64,000 bases of DNA, from NCBI RefSeq assembly GCF_017599385.1, contig NZ_JAGFPK010000001.1:126177-190176 (forward strand), written 5' to 3'. Under the pieces are notes generated by a model. The model made no database searches. It was not told the DNA's origin and worked only from the letters and a program-made list of their open reading frames with translations. Each line of letters begins with the position of its first letter. The stretch's first letter is position 1. This document shows positions 48,712 through 59,232 of the stretch, piece after piece. This DNA comes from Ciceribacter sp. L1K22. GTDB taxonomy: Bacteria; Pseudomonadota; Alphaproteobacteria; Rhizobiales; Rhizobiaceae. The position numbers and the translations under genes were made by a program.

Positions 48712-49599
48712 CTAGGACTGACCAGATTCCAGCAGTCTGCAAACCACCTCGAGTTGGTCGAGACTTTTATAATTGATGCGTATCTGGCCGCCATCTCCCT
48801 TGTGGCTTATCGTCACCGCCAATCCGAGCCGGTCCGACAGACTACGCTCGAGTGCGACGGTGTCGGAATCCTTGGGCTCCTTGGCCGCTCCAGCGGAAGA
48901 GATCGTTTCACCTCGGATATGATTCTGCGCCAGGCGCTCCGCGTCGCGGACCGACAGTCCCTTGTGCACGATGGTCTTCGCCAGCCCGACCGGGTCTCCC
49001 GTCGACACCAGCGCTCGGGCGTGTCCGGCGGAAAGAGAACCTTCAGCCAACATTGTCCGCACTTCGTCTGGAAGCTTGAGAAGTCGTAGACTGTTGGCAA
49101 CGTGGCTACGGCTCTTGCCGATAACCTCGCCCAGGTCGTTTTGTGTATAACCATGCTCGGCGATCAACTGCTCGTACCCGAGCGCTTCTTCGAGCGGGTT
49201 AAGGTCAGAACGCTGGACGTTCTCGACAATGGCAAGCTCAAGCGCCGTCCGGTCGTCGACATCTCGCACTATGACGGGAATTTCGACCAGACCGGCCAAC
49301 TGCGCTGCTCTCCAGCGCCGCTCACCGGCGATAATCTCATAGCGGTCCGATGATAGGGTGCGAACAACGACCGGCTGCACGATACCGTGCTGGCGGATGG
49401 ATCCCGCCAGATCCTGCAGCTCGTCTTCGTTGAAGTAACGCCGTGGATTGCGAGGATTACGGGAGATGAACTCGATGGGAACCGAGCGATCTGGATTGAC
49501 GGCGGATTTCCGAGCCGCACCATCCACCGGTTGATCCATTTCGCCGATCAGCGCCGCCAGCCCCCGACCCAGCCTGCGTTTCGAATGATCATCACTCAT
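48712..49599 (-). CDS. parB: Chromosome partitioning protein ParB
   Basis: CTP-dependent sliding clamp that loads at parS sites and spreads to build the origin segregation complex. The 295-residue protein starts with the ParA-stimulating peptide RRLGRGLAALIG, then the ParB/Srx domain with the CTP-binding motifs, including GERRWRAA near residue 93, a helix-turn-helix (YTQNDLGEVIGKSRSHVANSLRLL), and a C-terminal dimer domain ending VVCRLLES. It lies 32 bases after parA on the same strand. The three parS sites annotated in this window are its predicted targets. Confidence 0.97.
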   Translation of the reverse strand: MSDDHSKRRLGRGLAALIGEMDQPVDGAARKSAVNPDRSVPIEFISRNPRNPRRYFNEDELQDLAGSIRQHGIVQPVVVRTLSSDRYEIIAGERRWRAAQLAGLVEIPVIVRDVDDRTALELAIVENVQRSDLNPLEEALGYEQLIAEHGYTQNDLGEVIGKSRSHVANSLRLLKLPDEVRTMLAEGSLSAGHARALVSTGDPVGLAKTIVHKGLSVRDAERLAQNHIRGETISSAGAAKEPKDSDTVALERSLSDRLGLAVTISHKGDGGQIRINYKSLDQLEVVCRLLESGQS

Positions 49600-49631
49600 G
49601 CTTCACTCACTTCAATAGGGCAATAACTGTA

Positions 49632-50426
49632 TCAGGCGGCCGCCTTGCGTTGACGCTCGCGTTGTATGACCTCGGACGCCAGCTGCAAATAGGCTTGGCT
49701 CCCCGCACACTTCAAATCGTACAGGATTGCGGGCTTCCCGTAAGAGGGAGCTTCGGAAACACGAACATTACGGGGAATAAGCGTGTGATAGACCTTATCG
49801 CCTAGATGCGTTCTCACGTCGGTGACAACCTGCTGGGCAAGATTGTTCCGCGCGTCGAACATCGTCAGCACGATACCCTGTATGTCAAGGCTCGGATTGA
49901 TCGTCTGGCGCACCTGGTTGATCGTTTCAAGCAACTGACTCAGGCCCTCCAGAGCAAAGAACTCACACTGCAGCGGCACCAGTACGGAATGTGCCGCTGC
50001 CATAGCGTTCATAGTCAGAAGATTGAAGGACGGCGGACAATCGAGAAGGATGTAGCTATATTCGCCTCTCAGATGATCGAGTGCCTTTTTGAGACGAAAG
50101 ACCCTGTCATTTTGATGGGCGATTTCCATCTCGAGACCGAGCAAATCAAGTGTGGAGGGCACGATTGAGAGATTGGGGACCGCTGTCTTCAGGGCTGCCG
50201 CTGAGAGCGTCTGCTCCCCCGTCAGGACATCGTAGGACGAAAGGCGACGTTCTTTGCGCTCGATGCCGAGTCCCGTACTGGCATTACCCTGTGGATCGAG
50301 GTCGACGATCAACACCCGCTCACCGATTGCAGCGAGCGCTGTCGCCAAGTTTATCGCGGTGGTCGTCTTGCCCACCCCACCTTTTTGATTGGCGATTGTG
50401 ATGACTCGAGTCAATTCGATTGCCAT
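49632..50426 (-). CDS. parA: Chromosome partitioning ATPase ParA
   Basis: Walker-type ATPase that binds DNA non-specifically and pulls ParB-parS complexes apart. The 264-residue protein shows the deviant Walker A KGGVGKTT (15-22), Walker A' and B regions [13 protein letters not shown] and [15 protein letters not shown], and the C-terminal [13 protein letters not shown] at 50426 is preferred over the TTG at 50441; CAGGT lies just upstream. It is third in the mnmG-rsmG-parA-parB order and lies 18 bases after the rsmG stop. Confidence 0.97.
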   Translation of the reverse strand: MAIELTRVITIANQKGGVGKTTTAINLATALAAIGERVLIVDLDPQGNASTGLGIERKERRLSSYDVLTGEQTLSAAALKTAVPNLSIVPSTLDLLGLEMEIAHQNDRVFRLKKALDHLRGEYSYILLDCPPSFNLLTMNAMAAAHSVLVPLQCEFFALEGLSQLLETINQVRQTINPSLDIQGIVLTMFDARNNLAQQVVTDVRTHLGDKVYHTLIPRNVRVSEAPSYGKPAILYDLKCAGSQAYLQLASEVIQRERQRKAAA

Positions 50427-50444
50427 GCCGCACCTGATCAACGG

Positions 50445-51068
50445 TTAATAGTTGCGCGCCAGACTCTTAACGTCGAGGATCACGGAGTCGGCTTCGATAG
50501 CGCTACGATGTAATACCAGATCGAACTGCCAGCGGTCACGCGCTTTGTCGATTTCCGCACGGTAATCCCGCCCTTTATGAAACAAGCCTCGGGCCGACTG
50601 CGAGAGCCACGGAGCTGAATACTCGAATAGCAGATCTAGACTTGCCAGCGCGCGCGCTGAAACAATGTCTGTCTCGATGTCATTTTTGGCGAAGTCTTCA
50701 ATACGGACGGCATGTACCTCACCACGACCACCGGTCTCCAGAAGCGCGGCGCGAAGGAACGACGCCTTTTTTTGGTTGCTCTCGACGAGATGAACCCAAC
50801 CGTCACCACGCTCGGCCATTAGAATAGCAATGATCAGTCCGGGGAAACCTGCCCCGCTCCCGAGATCGATCCAACGTTTCGGCAACTCAACGAGTGACGC
50901 TAATTGCAGACTGTCTGCAATATGTCGTGTCCATATGTCTTTCTTCGTGGACGGCCCGATCAGGTTGATTTTGGCGGACCATTTTTCCAGGCAGTCAACA
51001 AAGACCTTTAGCTTATCCACTGTTTCACGTGAAACACCATCTAAGAAATCGTTCGATAGCGAGTTCAC
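50445..51068 (-). CDS. rsmG: 16S rRNA (guanine(527)-N(7))-methyltransferase RsmG
   Basis: SAM-dependent methyltransferase of the GidB family that makes m7G527 in 16S rRNA; loss gives low-level streptomycin resistance. The 207-residue protein contains [17 protein letters not shown] (motif I) and [14 protein letters not shown]. Its start overlaps the mnmG stop (ATGA). A perfect parS site lies inside the gene, translated as VSRET near the N-terminus, where GidB proteins of many bacteria have similar residues. Confidence 0.96.
   Translation of the reverse strand: MNSLSNDFLDGVSRETVDKLKVFVDCLEKWSAKINLIGPSTKKDIWTRHIADSLQLASLVELPKRWIDLGSGAGFPGLIIAILMAERGDGWVHLVESNQKKASFLRAALLETGGRGEVHAVRIEDFAKNDIETDIVSARALASLDLLFEYSAPWLSQSARGLFHKGRDYRAEIDKARDRWQFDLVLHRSAIEADSVILDVKSLARNY
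51021..51036. other. parS centromere site 1 (perfect), inside rsmG
   Basis: TGTTTCACGTGAAACA, a perfect 16-base palindrome identical to the consensus ParB binding site. It lies in codons of rsmG (VSRET), about 6.6 kb from the oriC candidate. Spo0J/ParB binding to this sequence is established for many bacteria. Confidence 0.95.
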
Positions 51069-52933
51069 GACGCTTCTCTCTCCAAATCGCGTTCTTGTCG
51101 CTTTAGCGTGGCAAGGATCAATGCGACTGCCGCCGGGGTCATTCCATCGACTTTTGAGAGCTGATAGATATTTTCCGGTCTCGCTGCGTGAAGCTTCGCC
51201 TGGAGCTCCCGAGAGAGCCCCGGCATTCCATGAAAATCAAAGTTCGGCGGAATTTTACGCTGTTCTTCTGCGCGGATACTGACAGCGTCCACGTTCTGCC
51301 GATCAACATAAACAGCATAAGTCGCCTCGTTGCCGAGCGCCTCCACCACCTGTCTGTCGGCCGACCGCAGCTGCGGCCAGAGAGCGCTCAGGTGATCCCA
51401 GCTGATGTCGGGGTATGAAAGTAGCTCCAATCCATTGCGTCTTCGCCCGTCCTGATTGACGGAGAGACCAGCCGCCGCCGCTTCTTTCGGCGTGATTGTC
51501 AGTTCCCGCAACATCCTGCGAGCATCCTCGATCTTCTGCTGAAAGCGGCCAAACTTCGCAGCACGGTCATTTCCGACACAGCCAGCCCGAATCCCCATGG
51601 GTGTCAGTCTCAGATCGGCGTTGTCTGCACGAAGAGTCAGCCTGAACTCAGCGCGTGACGTGAACATCCGATACGGCTCCATCACACCGCGTGTGGTGAG
51701 ATCGTCAATCATCACTCCGATGTAGCTCTCCGTTCGACTGAAAGCGACGGGCTCGCGGGAGCCGGCCCTCAAAGCGGCATTCAGTCCCGCCACGAGGCCC
51801 TGTGCTGCCGCTTCCTCGTATCCCGTCGTGCCATTGATCTGGCCGGCGAGGAAAAGACCTGACACCTGCTTGCACTCCAGAGTGTTCGATAGCTGCTTGG
51901 GGTCGACATAGTCGTATTCAATGGCATATCCGAACTGTTTGATCGCGACCTTTTCCAAGCCTAATATCGTGCGGATAAATGCTTCCTGCACGTCTTCAGG
52001 CAGGGACGTCGATATTCCGTTTGGATACACGGTGTTGTCGTCCAGCCCCTCGGGCTCAAGGAATATCTGGTGGCCGTCCCGCTCGCCAAACCTGCTGATC
52101 TTATCCTCTATCGAGGGGCAGTACCGTGGTCCCGTTCCCTTGATCTGACCCGAATACATCGCGGAAAGAGACATGTTCCGCTGAATTATCGCATGAGTCT
52201 CACGCGTCGTACGCGTTATTCCGCATTCAATCTGCGGAGTCGTTATCCGGTCCGTCATAAACGAGAAGGGAACGGGATCTTCATCTGCTGGCTGCATTTC
52301 GAGGCTATTCCAGTCAATCGTGTCGCGGTCCAAACGCGCCGGTGTACCCGTTTTGAGCCGGCCCAGTCTGAGCCCAAGATGTTCAAACGTTCTCGACAAT
52401 CCCGTAGTTGGCGCTTCTCCGACGCGGCCGGCGGGGATCATTTTGGTACCGATATGAATCAGCCCATTCAGGAACGTGCCGGTGGTTATCACCACGGCTC
52501 CAGAGGAAAGGTTAGTGCCGTTGGCCAAAGTTACGCCGATCACGCTATGGTGATCTAGAACCAGATCAGAAACGTCCCCTTCAATCACGTCCAGACTGTC
52601 GATGGCCGCGATTGCCGCTTGAACCGCTTCTCTGTACAGCTTGCGATCGGCCTGTGTCCTCGGACCTCGAACCGCCGGACCCTTTTTCCGATTCAACAAC
52701 CGGAACTGAATTCCCGCCGCATCCGCACAACGACCCATCAAACCGTCGAGAGCATCAATCTCGCGAACCAGGTGTCCTTTACCCAAACCACCTATCGCCG
52801 GATTGCAGGACATGACGCCGAGAGCGGCACGCTTATGGGTGACAAGCGCAGTACGACAGCCGAAACGTGCCGCTGCTGCTGCGGCTTCGCAACCGGCGTG
52901 CCCGCCCCCAACAACAATTACGTCATAGTCCAT
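51065..52933 (-). CDS. mnmG: tRNA uridine-5-carboxymethylaminomethyl modification enzyme MnmG (GidA)
   Basis: FAD-dependent enzyme that, with MnmE, builds cmnm5U34 in tRNAs reading split codon boxes. The 622-residue protein opens with the FAD motif [12 protein letters not shown] and keeps the family regions [26 protein letters not shown] motif and [14 protein letters not shown] at 52933 is chosen because GGTGA, complementary to the 16S tail, lies five bases before it; a GTG three codons upstream has no such site. It is followed by rsmG with a stop-start overlap and preceded by mnmE, its functional partner. Confidence 0.97.
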   Translation of the reverse strand: MDYDVIVVGGGHAGCEAAAAAARFGCRTALVTHKRAALGVMSCNPAIGGLGKGHLVREIDALDGLMGRCADAAGIQFRLLNRKKGPAVRGPRTQADRKLYREAVQAAIAAIDSLDVIEGDVSDLVLDHHSVIGVTLANGTNLSSGAVVITTGTFLNGLIHIGTKMIPAGRVGEAPTTGLSRTFEHLGLRLGRLKTGTPARLDRDTIDWNSLEMQPADEDPVPFSFMTDRITTPQIECGITRTTRETHAIIQRNMSLSAMYSGQIKGTGPRYCPSIEDKISRFGERDGHQIFLEPEGLDDNTVYPNGISTSLPEDVQEAFIRTILGLEKVAIKQFGYAIEYDYVDPKQLSNTLECKQVSGLFLAGQINGTTGYEEAAAQGLVAGLNAALRAGSREPVAFSRTESYIGVMIDDLTTRGVMEPYRMFTSRAEFRLTLRADNADLRLTPMGIRAGCVGNDRAAKFGRFQQKIEDARRMLRELTITPKEAAAAGLSVNQDGRRRNGLELLSYPDISWDHLSALWPQLRSADRQVVEALGNEATYAVYVDRQNVDAVSIRAEEQRKIPPNFDFHGMPGLSRELQAKLHAARPENIYQLSKVDGMTPAAVALILATLKRQERDLEREAS

Positions 52934-52947
52934 AGTCTTCACCGTTG

Positions 52948-52963
52948 TGTTTCACGTGAATCA
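52948..52963. other. parS centromere site 2, between mnmG and mnmE
   Basis: TGTTTCACGTGAATCA on the + strand, one base from consensus (position 14). It ends directly beside the mnmE stop codon (52964-52966), so on the transcript it reads TGA (stop) followed by TGATTCACGTGAAACA. About 4.7 kb from the oriC candidate. Confidence 0.85.
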
Positions 52964-54280
52964 TCACTTGCCGATGCAAAACTCTGAGAAGATAGAATCC
53001 AACAACATTTCGGTGTCGATTCTACCTGTGATCCTGCCGATCTCATCAGCTGCCTTACGCAACAATTCCGCGCGGATTTCAAGGTTAAGATGCGTCTCGT
53101 CCAGCGCACGGCGCAACCAGTTCAATCCGCAAACGAGGTGCTCCACCTGCCTCACCCTTCCGGGAACGAGCGACATACCGGCACCCTTACTCTCTATCTC
53201 GCCGATAATTAACTGATGCAGCGCCGTCAAGCCGGTGCTGTCTCGAGCGGAGATCAAGATATCATAGCCTGATGCGGGTCTTCCCACGATCGCGTCGAGT
53301 TTGGTACCAATGGTTCGTATCGACACCGAGTCGATGTCACCCGGAGTAATAGGTGGTAAAGAAGCTTCATTGAGGGCCAGGACAAGATCCGCCGATTGCA
53401 TGGCGACCTTGGCGCGCTTTATTCCCTCCCGTTCGACCACATCGTCAGTCTCCCGAAGTCCTGCCGTGTCGGAAAAGCGAACGAGATAGCCGCCGATATC
53501 AACGTCGCAATTGATGACGTCTCGCGTCGTCCCAGCTACCTCGCTGGTAATGGCCACATCTCTCTCGGCAATGGCGTTCAGAAGCGTCGACTTACCGGCA
53601 TTCGGAGGCCCGACCAATGCAACCTTATATCCGGCCCGAACCACCTCACCTCTGTTGGCGCCACTGATATGCTCCGCCAACTCTCCGGCCAGGCTTCCTA
53701 GTTGCTCCCAGATCCGGTTGCTGACGTCGTCCGGAATATCGTCTTCCTCAGGAAAGTCGAAGTCGGCCTCTATCGAGGCCCGGGCAGCCAGCAGCACTCC
53801 ACGCCACCGCTCGTAGAGCTCGGACAAACGACCAGACGCATGCTCGAGAGCCTGCTTACGCTGCATCTCGGTTTCGGCAGAAAGAAGGTCCGCTAGTCCT
53901 TCTATCTCGATCAGATCGACTTTCCCGTTCTCCAGCGCCCTGCGCGAAAACTCGCCGGGCTCGGCCATTCGACAATTGGGTCGTTTCCCCAATTCACCCA
54001 GCAGTGCGGCCACTACTGCTCTGCTCCCATGCACGTGGAATTCAACACAATCTTCGCCCGTGAAAGATTTGGGACCCTTGAACGCCAACACCAGACCTTG
54101 ATCGATCGTCTCCCCAGTTGACGTTCTCAATTCCCGTACGGACGCCACCCTGGGAGATGGAACGGATCCGGCAAGTGTCTCGCAAAGCCTGAAGGCCTCA
54201 GGCCCGCTGATCCGCACGACCGCGACACCTGCGGGCAGGGCACCTGAAGACAAGGCGAATATCGTATCAGTTGAACTCAT
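52964..54280 (-). CDS. mnmE: tRNA modification GTPase MnmE
   Basis: Potassium-activated GTPase that partners MnmG in U34 modification. The 438-residue protein has an N-terminal tetrahydrofolate-binding domain (about 1-115), a helical domain, an inserted G domain with VGPPNAGKSTLLN and DTAGLRETDD, and the C-terminal catalytic Cys in FCIGK. ATG at 54280 (MSSTDTIFALS) is favoured over the adjacent ATG at 54283 because AAGG lies 6 bases before it; the frame upstream to 54337 is not used by the family. It follows rho on the same strand, with a terminator between. Confidence 0.97.
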   Translation of the reverse strand: MSSTDTIFALSSGALPAGVAVVRISGPEAFRLCETLAGSVPSPRVASVRELRTSTGETIDQGLVLAFKGPKSFTGEDCVEFHVHGSRAVVAALLGELGKRPNCRMAEPGEFSRRALENGKVDLIEIEGLADLLSAETEMQRKQALEHASGRLSELYERWRGVLLAARASIEADFDFPEEDDIPDDVSNRIWEQLGSLAGELAEHISGANRGEVVRAGYKVALVGPPNAGKSTLLNAIAERDVAITSEVAGTTRDVINCDVDIGGYLVRFSDTAGLRETDDVVEREGIKRAKVAMQSADLVLALNEASLPPITPGDIDSVSIRTIGTKLDAIVGRPASGYDILISARDSTGLTALHQLIIGEIESKGAGMSLVPGRVRQVEHLVCGLNWLRRALDETHLNLEIRAELLRKAADEIGRITGRIDTEMLLDSIFSEFCIGK

Positions 54281-54322
54281 CATGGACCTTAATGCCAGCG
54301 ACGTCCCACCAGAACAGCTTAA

Positions 54323-54352
54323 GCAAAAACGCCCCACACTCGGCGGGGCGTT
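54323..54352 (-). terminator. Rho-independent terminator of rho
   Basis: On the - strand: AACGCCCC (54352-54345) with GGGGCGTT (54335-54328), 9-base loop, followed by TTTTTG. It lies 26 bases past the rho stop and before the mnmE start, so mnmE probably has its own promoter or depends on read-through. Confidence 0.85.
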
Positions 54353-54377
54353 AGTTCTTTCTGCGAATACCCAGAAC

Positions 54378-55643
54378 TCAGGTGTTCATGGAATCGAAGA
54401 AATCCCCGTTGTTTTTTGTCTGTTTGAGCTTGTCGATAAGGAACTCGATTGCATCGGTCGTTCCCATGGGCGCAAGAATACGACGAAGAACAAAGATCTT
54501 CTGCAGATCCTGCCGAGGAACGAGCAAGTCTTCCTTTCGTGTCCCGGACTTCAGGATATCCATAGACGGGAATATGCGCTTGTCCGCAACCTTCCTGTCC
54601 AGAACGATTTCGGAGTTGCCGGTACCCTTGAATTCTTCAAAAATAACTTCATCCATACGGCTGCCGGTATCGATCAGAGCCGTTGCGATGATTGTAAGCG
54701 ATCCACCTTCCTCGATATTGCGAGCGGCGCCAAAGAACCTTTTTGGACGTTGCAAGGCATTTGCATCGACACCGCCGGTCAGCACTTTGCCCGACGACGG
54801 CACCACCGTGTTGTAGGCCCGCCCGAGACGCGTGATCGAATCCAGCAGGATAACCACGTCCCGTCCATGTTCGACGAGACGCTTTGCCTTCTCGATGACC
54901 ATTTCCGCGACCTGAACGTGTCGTACGGCCGGCTCGTCGAAGGTGGACGAAATTACCTCGCCACGAACCGACCGCTGCATGTCGGTTACTTCCTCCGGAC
55001 GCTCGTCGATCAGAAGGACGATCAGATAGCATTCAGGGTGATTGGCGGTGATGGAATGGGCGATGTTCTGCAACAGTACGGTCTTACCGGTTCTCGGTGG
55101 TGCCACGATAAGTCCGCGCTGACCCTTACCGAGCGGCGCCACCAAGTCTATGACGCGTGCCGACAAATCCTTGGATGTCGGATTATCCAGCTCCATCTTG
55201 AAGCGCTCGTTCGGATAGAGCGGCGTCAGATTGTCGAAATGGACCTTGTGCCGGATCTTTTCGGGATCCTCGAAATTGATCGTGTTGACCTTCAGCAGCG
55301 CAAAGTACCGTTCGCCTTCCTTCGGGCCACGAATCGGCCCCTCCACCGTATCCCCGGTTTTCAGCGAGAACCGACGGATCTGAGACGGCGATATGTAGAT
55401 ATCATCCGGACCCGGAAGATAATTGGCGTTGGCGGATCGCAAAAAGCCGAAACCGTCCTGCAAGACTTCGACCACCCCCTCACCAATGATCTCGACATCC
55501 TGCGAGGCCAGCATCTTCAGGATCGCAAACATCAGTTCCTGCTTTCGCATGGTACTGGCGTTTTCGACCTCAAGCGATTCAGCGAAAGTCAGAAGATCGG
55601 TAGGGGACTTGCTCTTAAGTTCTTGTAGCTTCATTTCGGCCAT
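54378..55643 (-). CDS. rho: Transcription termination factor Rho
   Basis: Hexameric RNA helicase that ends transcription at untranslated, C-rich RNA. The 421-residue protein has the Rho N-terminal helical domain, an RNA-binding OB fold ([23 protein letters not shown]) and the ATPase core with Walker [10 protein letters not shown] (K187) and Walker [17 protein letters not shown]. Length is the family norm. It is downstream of hemE-hemJ with a 190-base gap, which must hold its promoter and leader; Rho genes often control themselves through such a leader, which I cannot see directly. The rho gene itself ends in an intrinsic terminator. Confidence 0.98.
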   Translation of the reverse strand: MAEMKLQELKSKSPTDLLTFAESLEVENASTMRKQELMFAILKMLASQDVEIIGEGVVEVLQDGFGFLRSANANYLPGPDDIYISPSQIRRFSLKTGDTVEGPIRGPKEGERYFALLKVNTINFEDPEKIRHKVHFDNLTPLYPNERFKMELDNPTSKDLSARVIDLVAPLGKGQRGLIVAPPRTGKTVLLQNIAHSITANHPECYLIVLLIDERPEEVTDMQRSVRGEVISSTFDEPAVRHVQVAEMVIEKAKRLVEHGRDVVILLDSITRLGRAYNTVVPSSGKVLTGGVDANALQRPKRFFGAARNIEEGGSLTIIATALIDTGSRMDEVIFEEFKGTGNSEIVLDRKVADKRIFPSMDILKSGTRKEDLLVPRQDLQKIFVLRRILAPMGTTDAIEFLIDKLKQTKNNGDFFDSMNT

Positions 55644-55833
55644 GAAGAGTAACCACGTACATTTCGAATTCAGGGGAGAGCGGCGTGTTCGTTGCGTTTC
55701 GGCTTAATTGCGAGGGGAGCGCAAATTATGGAATGCTACGCAGGCCACGAGGATGAGGTTGCGGGAAAATAGCCTGTCGGCCAATCAGCCGCAAGGCAAA
55801 AAGGAAGAAACTGCATTACCGCAGTCACGCCGC

Positions 55834-56364
55834 CTAGAACGGCTTCACTACAACGAGGATCACTATGACAATCATCAAAATTGTCGGAACCTCGTTCGTA
55901 ATCCTCCAGAATCTCCCATTCCCTATATACGTGCCTTTTGCAAAAGCGCCAACGGCCCGACCAAAATAAAAGTGCGCAGCCGTCAGAACGACGACAGATA
56001 GCAACTTGAGATGAAGCCATCCCCCGCGAAAGCCGAAGACATCCCATGCAAGATACAGTCCGAAGACCCATGACAAGATCATCGCTGGTGTCATTATGAA
56101 CCGGAACAGCCGACGTTCCATGATGGAAAATGTCTCCGCCTGGACTGAATTCGGCTGAGCATCGCAATGGTAGATGAACAGCCTCGGCAGATAGAGAAGG
56201 CCGGCCATCCACGATAGCACCGCGATCACATGCAGCGCCTTTATCCAGAGGTAACGCTGTCCATCGTCGAGGAGAAAAAGCGCCAAGGCGCCCGCAACGA
56301 AGACCGAGAGCGCTATCATGGCCCTGCGCCCCGCAGAGCGGCCCTTGTCCCTGGATTCACTCAT
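55834..56364 (-). CDS. hemJ: Protoporphyrinogen oxidase HemJ
   Basis: Membrane-bound, oxygen-independent-type protoporphyrinogen IX oxidase used by alphaproteobacteria and cyanobacteria instead of HemG or HemY. The 176-residue protein has four hydrophobic segments and the conserved [24 protein letters not shown], in which His binds heme, followed by the Glu-containing region [12 protein letters not shown]. It overlaps the hemE stop (ATGA), so the two heme genes are co-translated. It is followed by rho. Confidence 0.93.
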   Translation of the reverse strand: MSESRDKGRSAGRRAMIALSVFVAGALALFLLDDGQRYLWIKALHVIAVLSWMAGLLYLPRLFIYHCDAQPNSVQAETFSIMERRLFRFIMTPAMILSWVFGLYLAWDVFGFRGGWLHLKLLSVVVLTAAHFYFGRAVGAFAKGTYIGNGRFWRITNEVPTILMIVIVILVVVKPF

Positions 56365-57392
56365 AACCTGTTCCGGATACGCTTGACGAGGCGATCAACA
56401 TTCTCTGGATCCGCCTGCGGCGTAATGCCATGACCAAGGTTGAAGATGAAGGGTCCTCCGCCCAAAGCTTCCAGTATTCTGTCCACGCCTTCGTCCAGTG
56501 CCGTGCCGCCCGCGACTACCCTCAACGGGTCCAGGTTGCCCTGAACCGCACCCTCACTCTGCAGCTCCTTCGCGAAGGACAGAGGGACTGTCCAGTCGAG
56601 GCCGATCGCGTCTGCCTTGGTGATCCGGCGGTAATCTCTCAACTGAACGCCAGCGCCTTTAGCAAAAGCGATAACCTTCGCTCCTGGACGCCGCGCCCGA
56701 ACCATCTCGATCATACGGGCTACCGGACGGGCACAGAATTTCTCGAACTCAACCTCTCCCAGCACGCCGGCCCAAGAATCGAAAATCTGCACAGCGTCGG
56801 CGCCGGCATCCAGTTGATCAACGAGATAGCCTGCGGAGATCTCAGCAAGAACATCGAGGAGACGGGCGAACTCTAAGGGGTTCTGATAGGCAAAGAGACG
56901 CGCGGGTGCCTGGTCGGGTGTTCCATGTCCCGCGATCATATAGGTGGCGACTGTCCAGGGAGCACCGCAGAAGCCGAGCAACGTCGTTTCATCGGGCAAC
57001 GCAGAGCGGAGACTTCGAACGGTTTCCATTACCGCTGAAAGCTTGTCCGACGAATAAGCTGCCTCCAAGCGCGCTATGTCGTCCACGGTGATCGGATCCA
57101 TTTGTGGTCCATGACCTTCCGTGAACCGAACATTTCGTTTCAGCGCATCGGGGATCACCAAAATATCGGAGAACAGGATCGCGGCGTCGAAACCGAAGCG
57201 CCGGATCGGCTGCAGTGTGACCTCGGTGGCCAGTTCAGGCGTGTAGCAAAGGTCCAGGAAACTTCCTGCCTGCGCACGTGTCTGTCGATACTCCGGCAGA
57301 TAGCGCCCTGCCTGTCTCATGAGCCAAATCGGAGGTGGGCTTAAAACCTCCCCGTCGAGCACATCAAGGAGGCTGCGTCGGTGTTTTTTCAC
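56361..57392 (-). CDS. hemE: Uroporphyrinogen decarboxylase
   Basis: Decarboxylates uroporphyrinogen III to coproporphyrinogen III in heme synthesis. The 343-residue protein shows [17 protein letters not shown], the family signature with the substrate-binding Arg, and [14 protein letters not shown] and NLGHGI near the C-terminus. GTG at 57392 is chosen because GAGGG lies six bases upstream; the TTG at 57410 is an alternative. It borders the oriC candidate and its promoter must lie within that interval, as for Caulobacter hemE, whose promoter overlaps Cori. Confidence 0.96.
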   Translation of the reverse strand: MKKHRRSLLDVLDGEVLSPPPIWLMRQAGRYLPEYRQTRAQAGSFLDLCYTPELATEVTLQPIRRFGFDAAILFSDILVIPDALKRNVRFTEGHGPQMDPITVDDIARLEAAYSSDKLSAVMETVRSLRSALPDETTLLGFCGAPWTVATYMIAGHGTPDQAPARLFAYQNPLEFARLLDVLAEISAGYLVDQLDAGADAVQIFDSWAGVLGEVEFEKFCARPVARMIEMVRARRPGAKVIAFAKGAGVQLRDYRRITKADAIGLDWTVPLSFAKELQSEGAVQGNLDPLRVVAGGTALDEGVDRILEALGGGPFIFNLGHGITPQADPENVDRLVKRIRNRL

Positions 57393-57791
57393 AGGGGTCC
57401 CTCTAACCAAGAAAGATAGTTTGAATCTTTTTCTATTTCTAAGAGTCTATGGGTATCAAGGATTATCAGTGTCGCACAGCCCATCAACAGCAGCTTCCCA
57501 TTCGACTGCATTCGAACGAAAATCGCCTAGCGGCGGGGATAACAATATCGGATACCAAATAACTGTGATTTTATAAGGTGTTACAGGAAATTTTCTATTC
57601 TGTTTGCTGTGGACAACCTCTGAATTTGGCGATGTCACGCCTCACTTTTACCCATTGTTAACACCCCTGCCTATGCGATACCGATGGAGCGCGGGCGTGT
57701 GGATAAGTTGGCTGTCGACCCACAGCCTCTCGAGATGGGGTTCACGCTTCGCGAGGTTGTCCCCGGTTATCAACAGCCACGGAACCAAAAC
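57393..57791. other. Candidate chromosomal replication origin (oriC)
   Basis: A gene-free interval of 399 bases between divergent hemE and ppsR. It contains one perfect DnaA box, TTATCCACA on the - strand at 57698-57706; one-mismatch boxes at 57608-57616 (- strand, TTGTCCACA) and 57767-57775 (+ strand, TTATCAACA); AT-rich stretches at about 57402-57470 and 57541-57605 suited to unwinding; and two GANTC sites for the CcrM methylase at 57423-57427 and 57443-57447. The hemE-side location matches Caulobacter and Sinorhizobium origins. No CtrA sites with the full TTAA-N7-TTAA consensus were seen. Confidence 0.8.
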
Positions 57792-58613
57792 GTGGAGAAC
57801 AAGAAAATCTTCTTCCATCTTCACCTGATTTCGGATTCGACAGGTGAAACGCTGATCTCGGCCGGGCGTGCCGTATCGGTGCAATTTCGGGACTTCTCTG
57901 CCATAGAGCATGTCTATCCGTTGATCCGAAACCGCCGACAGCTCGAAAGCGTCGTTGAGGAGATAGATAGGCAACCGGGTATCGTTCTCTACACCGTGAT
58001 CGATCAGGAATTGTCGGCGCTGCTGCAGGAGCGTTGCCACTCCTTGGGAGTGCCGGCGGTAAACGTCTTGGAACCGGTTATGGCGACGTTTCAGTCCTAT
58101 CTCGGCGTTTCGTCTCGCCGTCGGGTCGGCGCACAGCATGCGTTAACGGAGAACTATTTTGCCCGTATAGAAGCGCTGAATTACACGATGGATCACGACG
58201 ATGGGCAGATGGCCGACGATTACGATGATGCGGATGTCGTTATCGTGGGTATAAGCCGGACCTCGAAGACCCCGACAAGCATCTACCTGGCCAATCGAGG
58301 AATCAAGACGGCGAATATTCCCATCGTACCGGGAATTCCGCTTCCCGATGCCCTTTTCAGCGCAACACGTCCTCTGATCGTCGGCTTGATCGCCACGAGC
58401 GACCGCATTTCTCAGGTACGGGAAAACCGCGACCTGGGCTCGGTGGACCTGTTGCGCGAGGGTCGGTATACGGACCGCGCTGCAATTGCCGAGGAACTGA
58501 AACACGCCCGGTCCATCTGCTCGAGACATCAATGGCCGATCATCGATGTAACGCGCCGCTCGATCGAGGAGACCGCCGCGGCGATCTTGGCGCTGAGACC
58601 CAAGCTTCGCTAG
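57792..58613 (+). CDS. ppsR: Pyruvate phosphate dikinase regulatory protein (kinase/phosphorylase, DUF299)
   Basis: Bifunctional ADP-dependent kinase and phosphate-dependent phosphorylase that switches pyruvate phosphate dikinase or PEP synthetase off and on. The 273-residue protein has the P-loop-like [22 protein letters not shown] and the helical [11 protein letters not shown] end. The frame is open to 57684, but that would translate through DnaA boxes and lacks family similarity; GTG at 57792 gives the canonical [20 protein letters not shown] start and I use it, although the ribosome site is weak. It begins the + strand origin-proximal gene run. Confidence 0.93.
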   Translation: MENKKIFFHLHLISDSTGETLISAGRAVSVQFRDFSAIEHVYPLIRNRRQLESVVEEIDRQPGIVLYTVIDQELSALLQERCHSLGVPAVNVLEPVMATFQSYLGVSSRRRVGAQHALTENYFARIEALNYTMDHDDGQMADDYDDADVVIVGISRTSKTPTSIYLANRGIKTANIPIVPGIPLPDALFSATRPLIVGLIATSDRISQVRENRDLGSVDLLREGRYTDRAAIAEELKHARSICSRHQWPIIDVTRRSIEETAAAILALRPKLR

Positions 58614-58638
58614 GCCGGTATGACGGAGACATTTACTT

Positions 58639-59232
58639 ATGACAACGCGGCTGATCCTCGCTTCGACAAGTCCCTTCCGAAGGGCGCTTATGATGAATGC
58701 CGGCCTGGCATTTGAATGGGAGGATTCCGGTGTCGATGAAAGGGCGATAGAGGACGCTGAGGGCAGGTGGGATCCGGTAACGCTTGCCGCTACACTTGCC
58801 AAAGCCAAAGCGGTGGCGGTCAGCCTACGAAACCCGTCAGCGCTGGTTATCGGCTCGGATCAGGTATTGTCGTTGCAAGGGCAACTTCTTCACAAATCAA
58901 AATCGATTGCTGACGCGCGGGAAGTTCTTCTCAGGCTGCGTGGGCAAACACATGAGCTCAACAGCGCAGTGGCGGTCGCCGTGGATGGACAGATTGTCTG
59001 GGAGCACGTGGATATCGCGCGCATGTCGGTAAGGGAGTTTACGGAAGAATTCCTCAGCTACTACGTGGAGTCAGTCGATGAGAAGGTGTTGCGAAGCGTC
59101 GGGGGATATCAGCTTGAGGGCGTTGGCGTACAACTGTTTGACAGGATCGATGGCGATTATTTCACGGTACTCGGTCTACCGCTCGTTCCTCTACTCGACT
59201 TCCTGAGAAGAGTAGGAGCAGCACATGCGTGA
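58639..59232 (+). CDS. maf: Maf family nucleotide pyrophosphatase
   Basis: House-cleaning nucleotide pyrophosphatase that hydrolyses non-canonical or modified nucleoside triphosphates. The 197-residue protein starts with the phosphate-binding motif LILASTSPFRRALM and has SALVIGSDQVL and VGGYQLEGVGVQLF. The sub-type (dTTP/UTP or m7GTP specific) cannot be set safely. It sits between ppsR and aroE, and its TGA stop forms the first three bases of parS site 3. Confidence 0.94.
   Translation: MTTRLILASTSPFRRALMMNAGLAFEWEDSGVDERAIEDAEGRWDPVTLAATLAKAKAVAVSLRNPSALVIGSDQVLSLQGQLLHKSKSIADAREVLLRLRGQTHELNSAVAVAVDGQIVWEHVDIARMSVREFTEEFLSYYVESVDEKVLRSVGGYQLEGVGVQLFDRIDGDYFTVLGLPLVPLLDFLRRVGAAHA

Noticed and set aside
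57461..57475. TTATCAGTG near hemE as a further DnaA box
   Set aside because: Three mismatches to the consensus; too weak to count.
57684..57791. Upstream extension of ppsR by 36 codons
   Set aside because: It crosses a DnaA box and departs from the family start; GTG at 57792 restores the canonical N-terminus.
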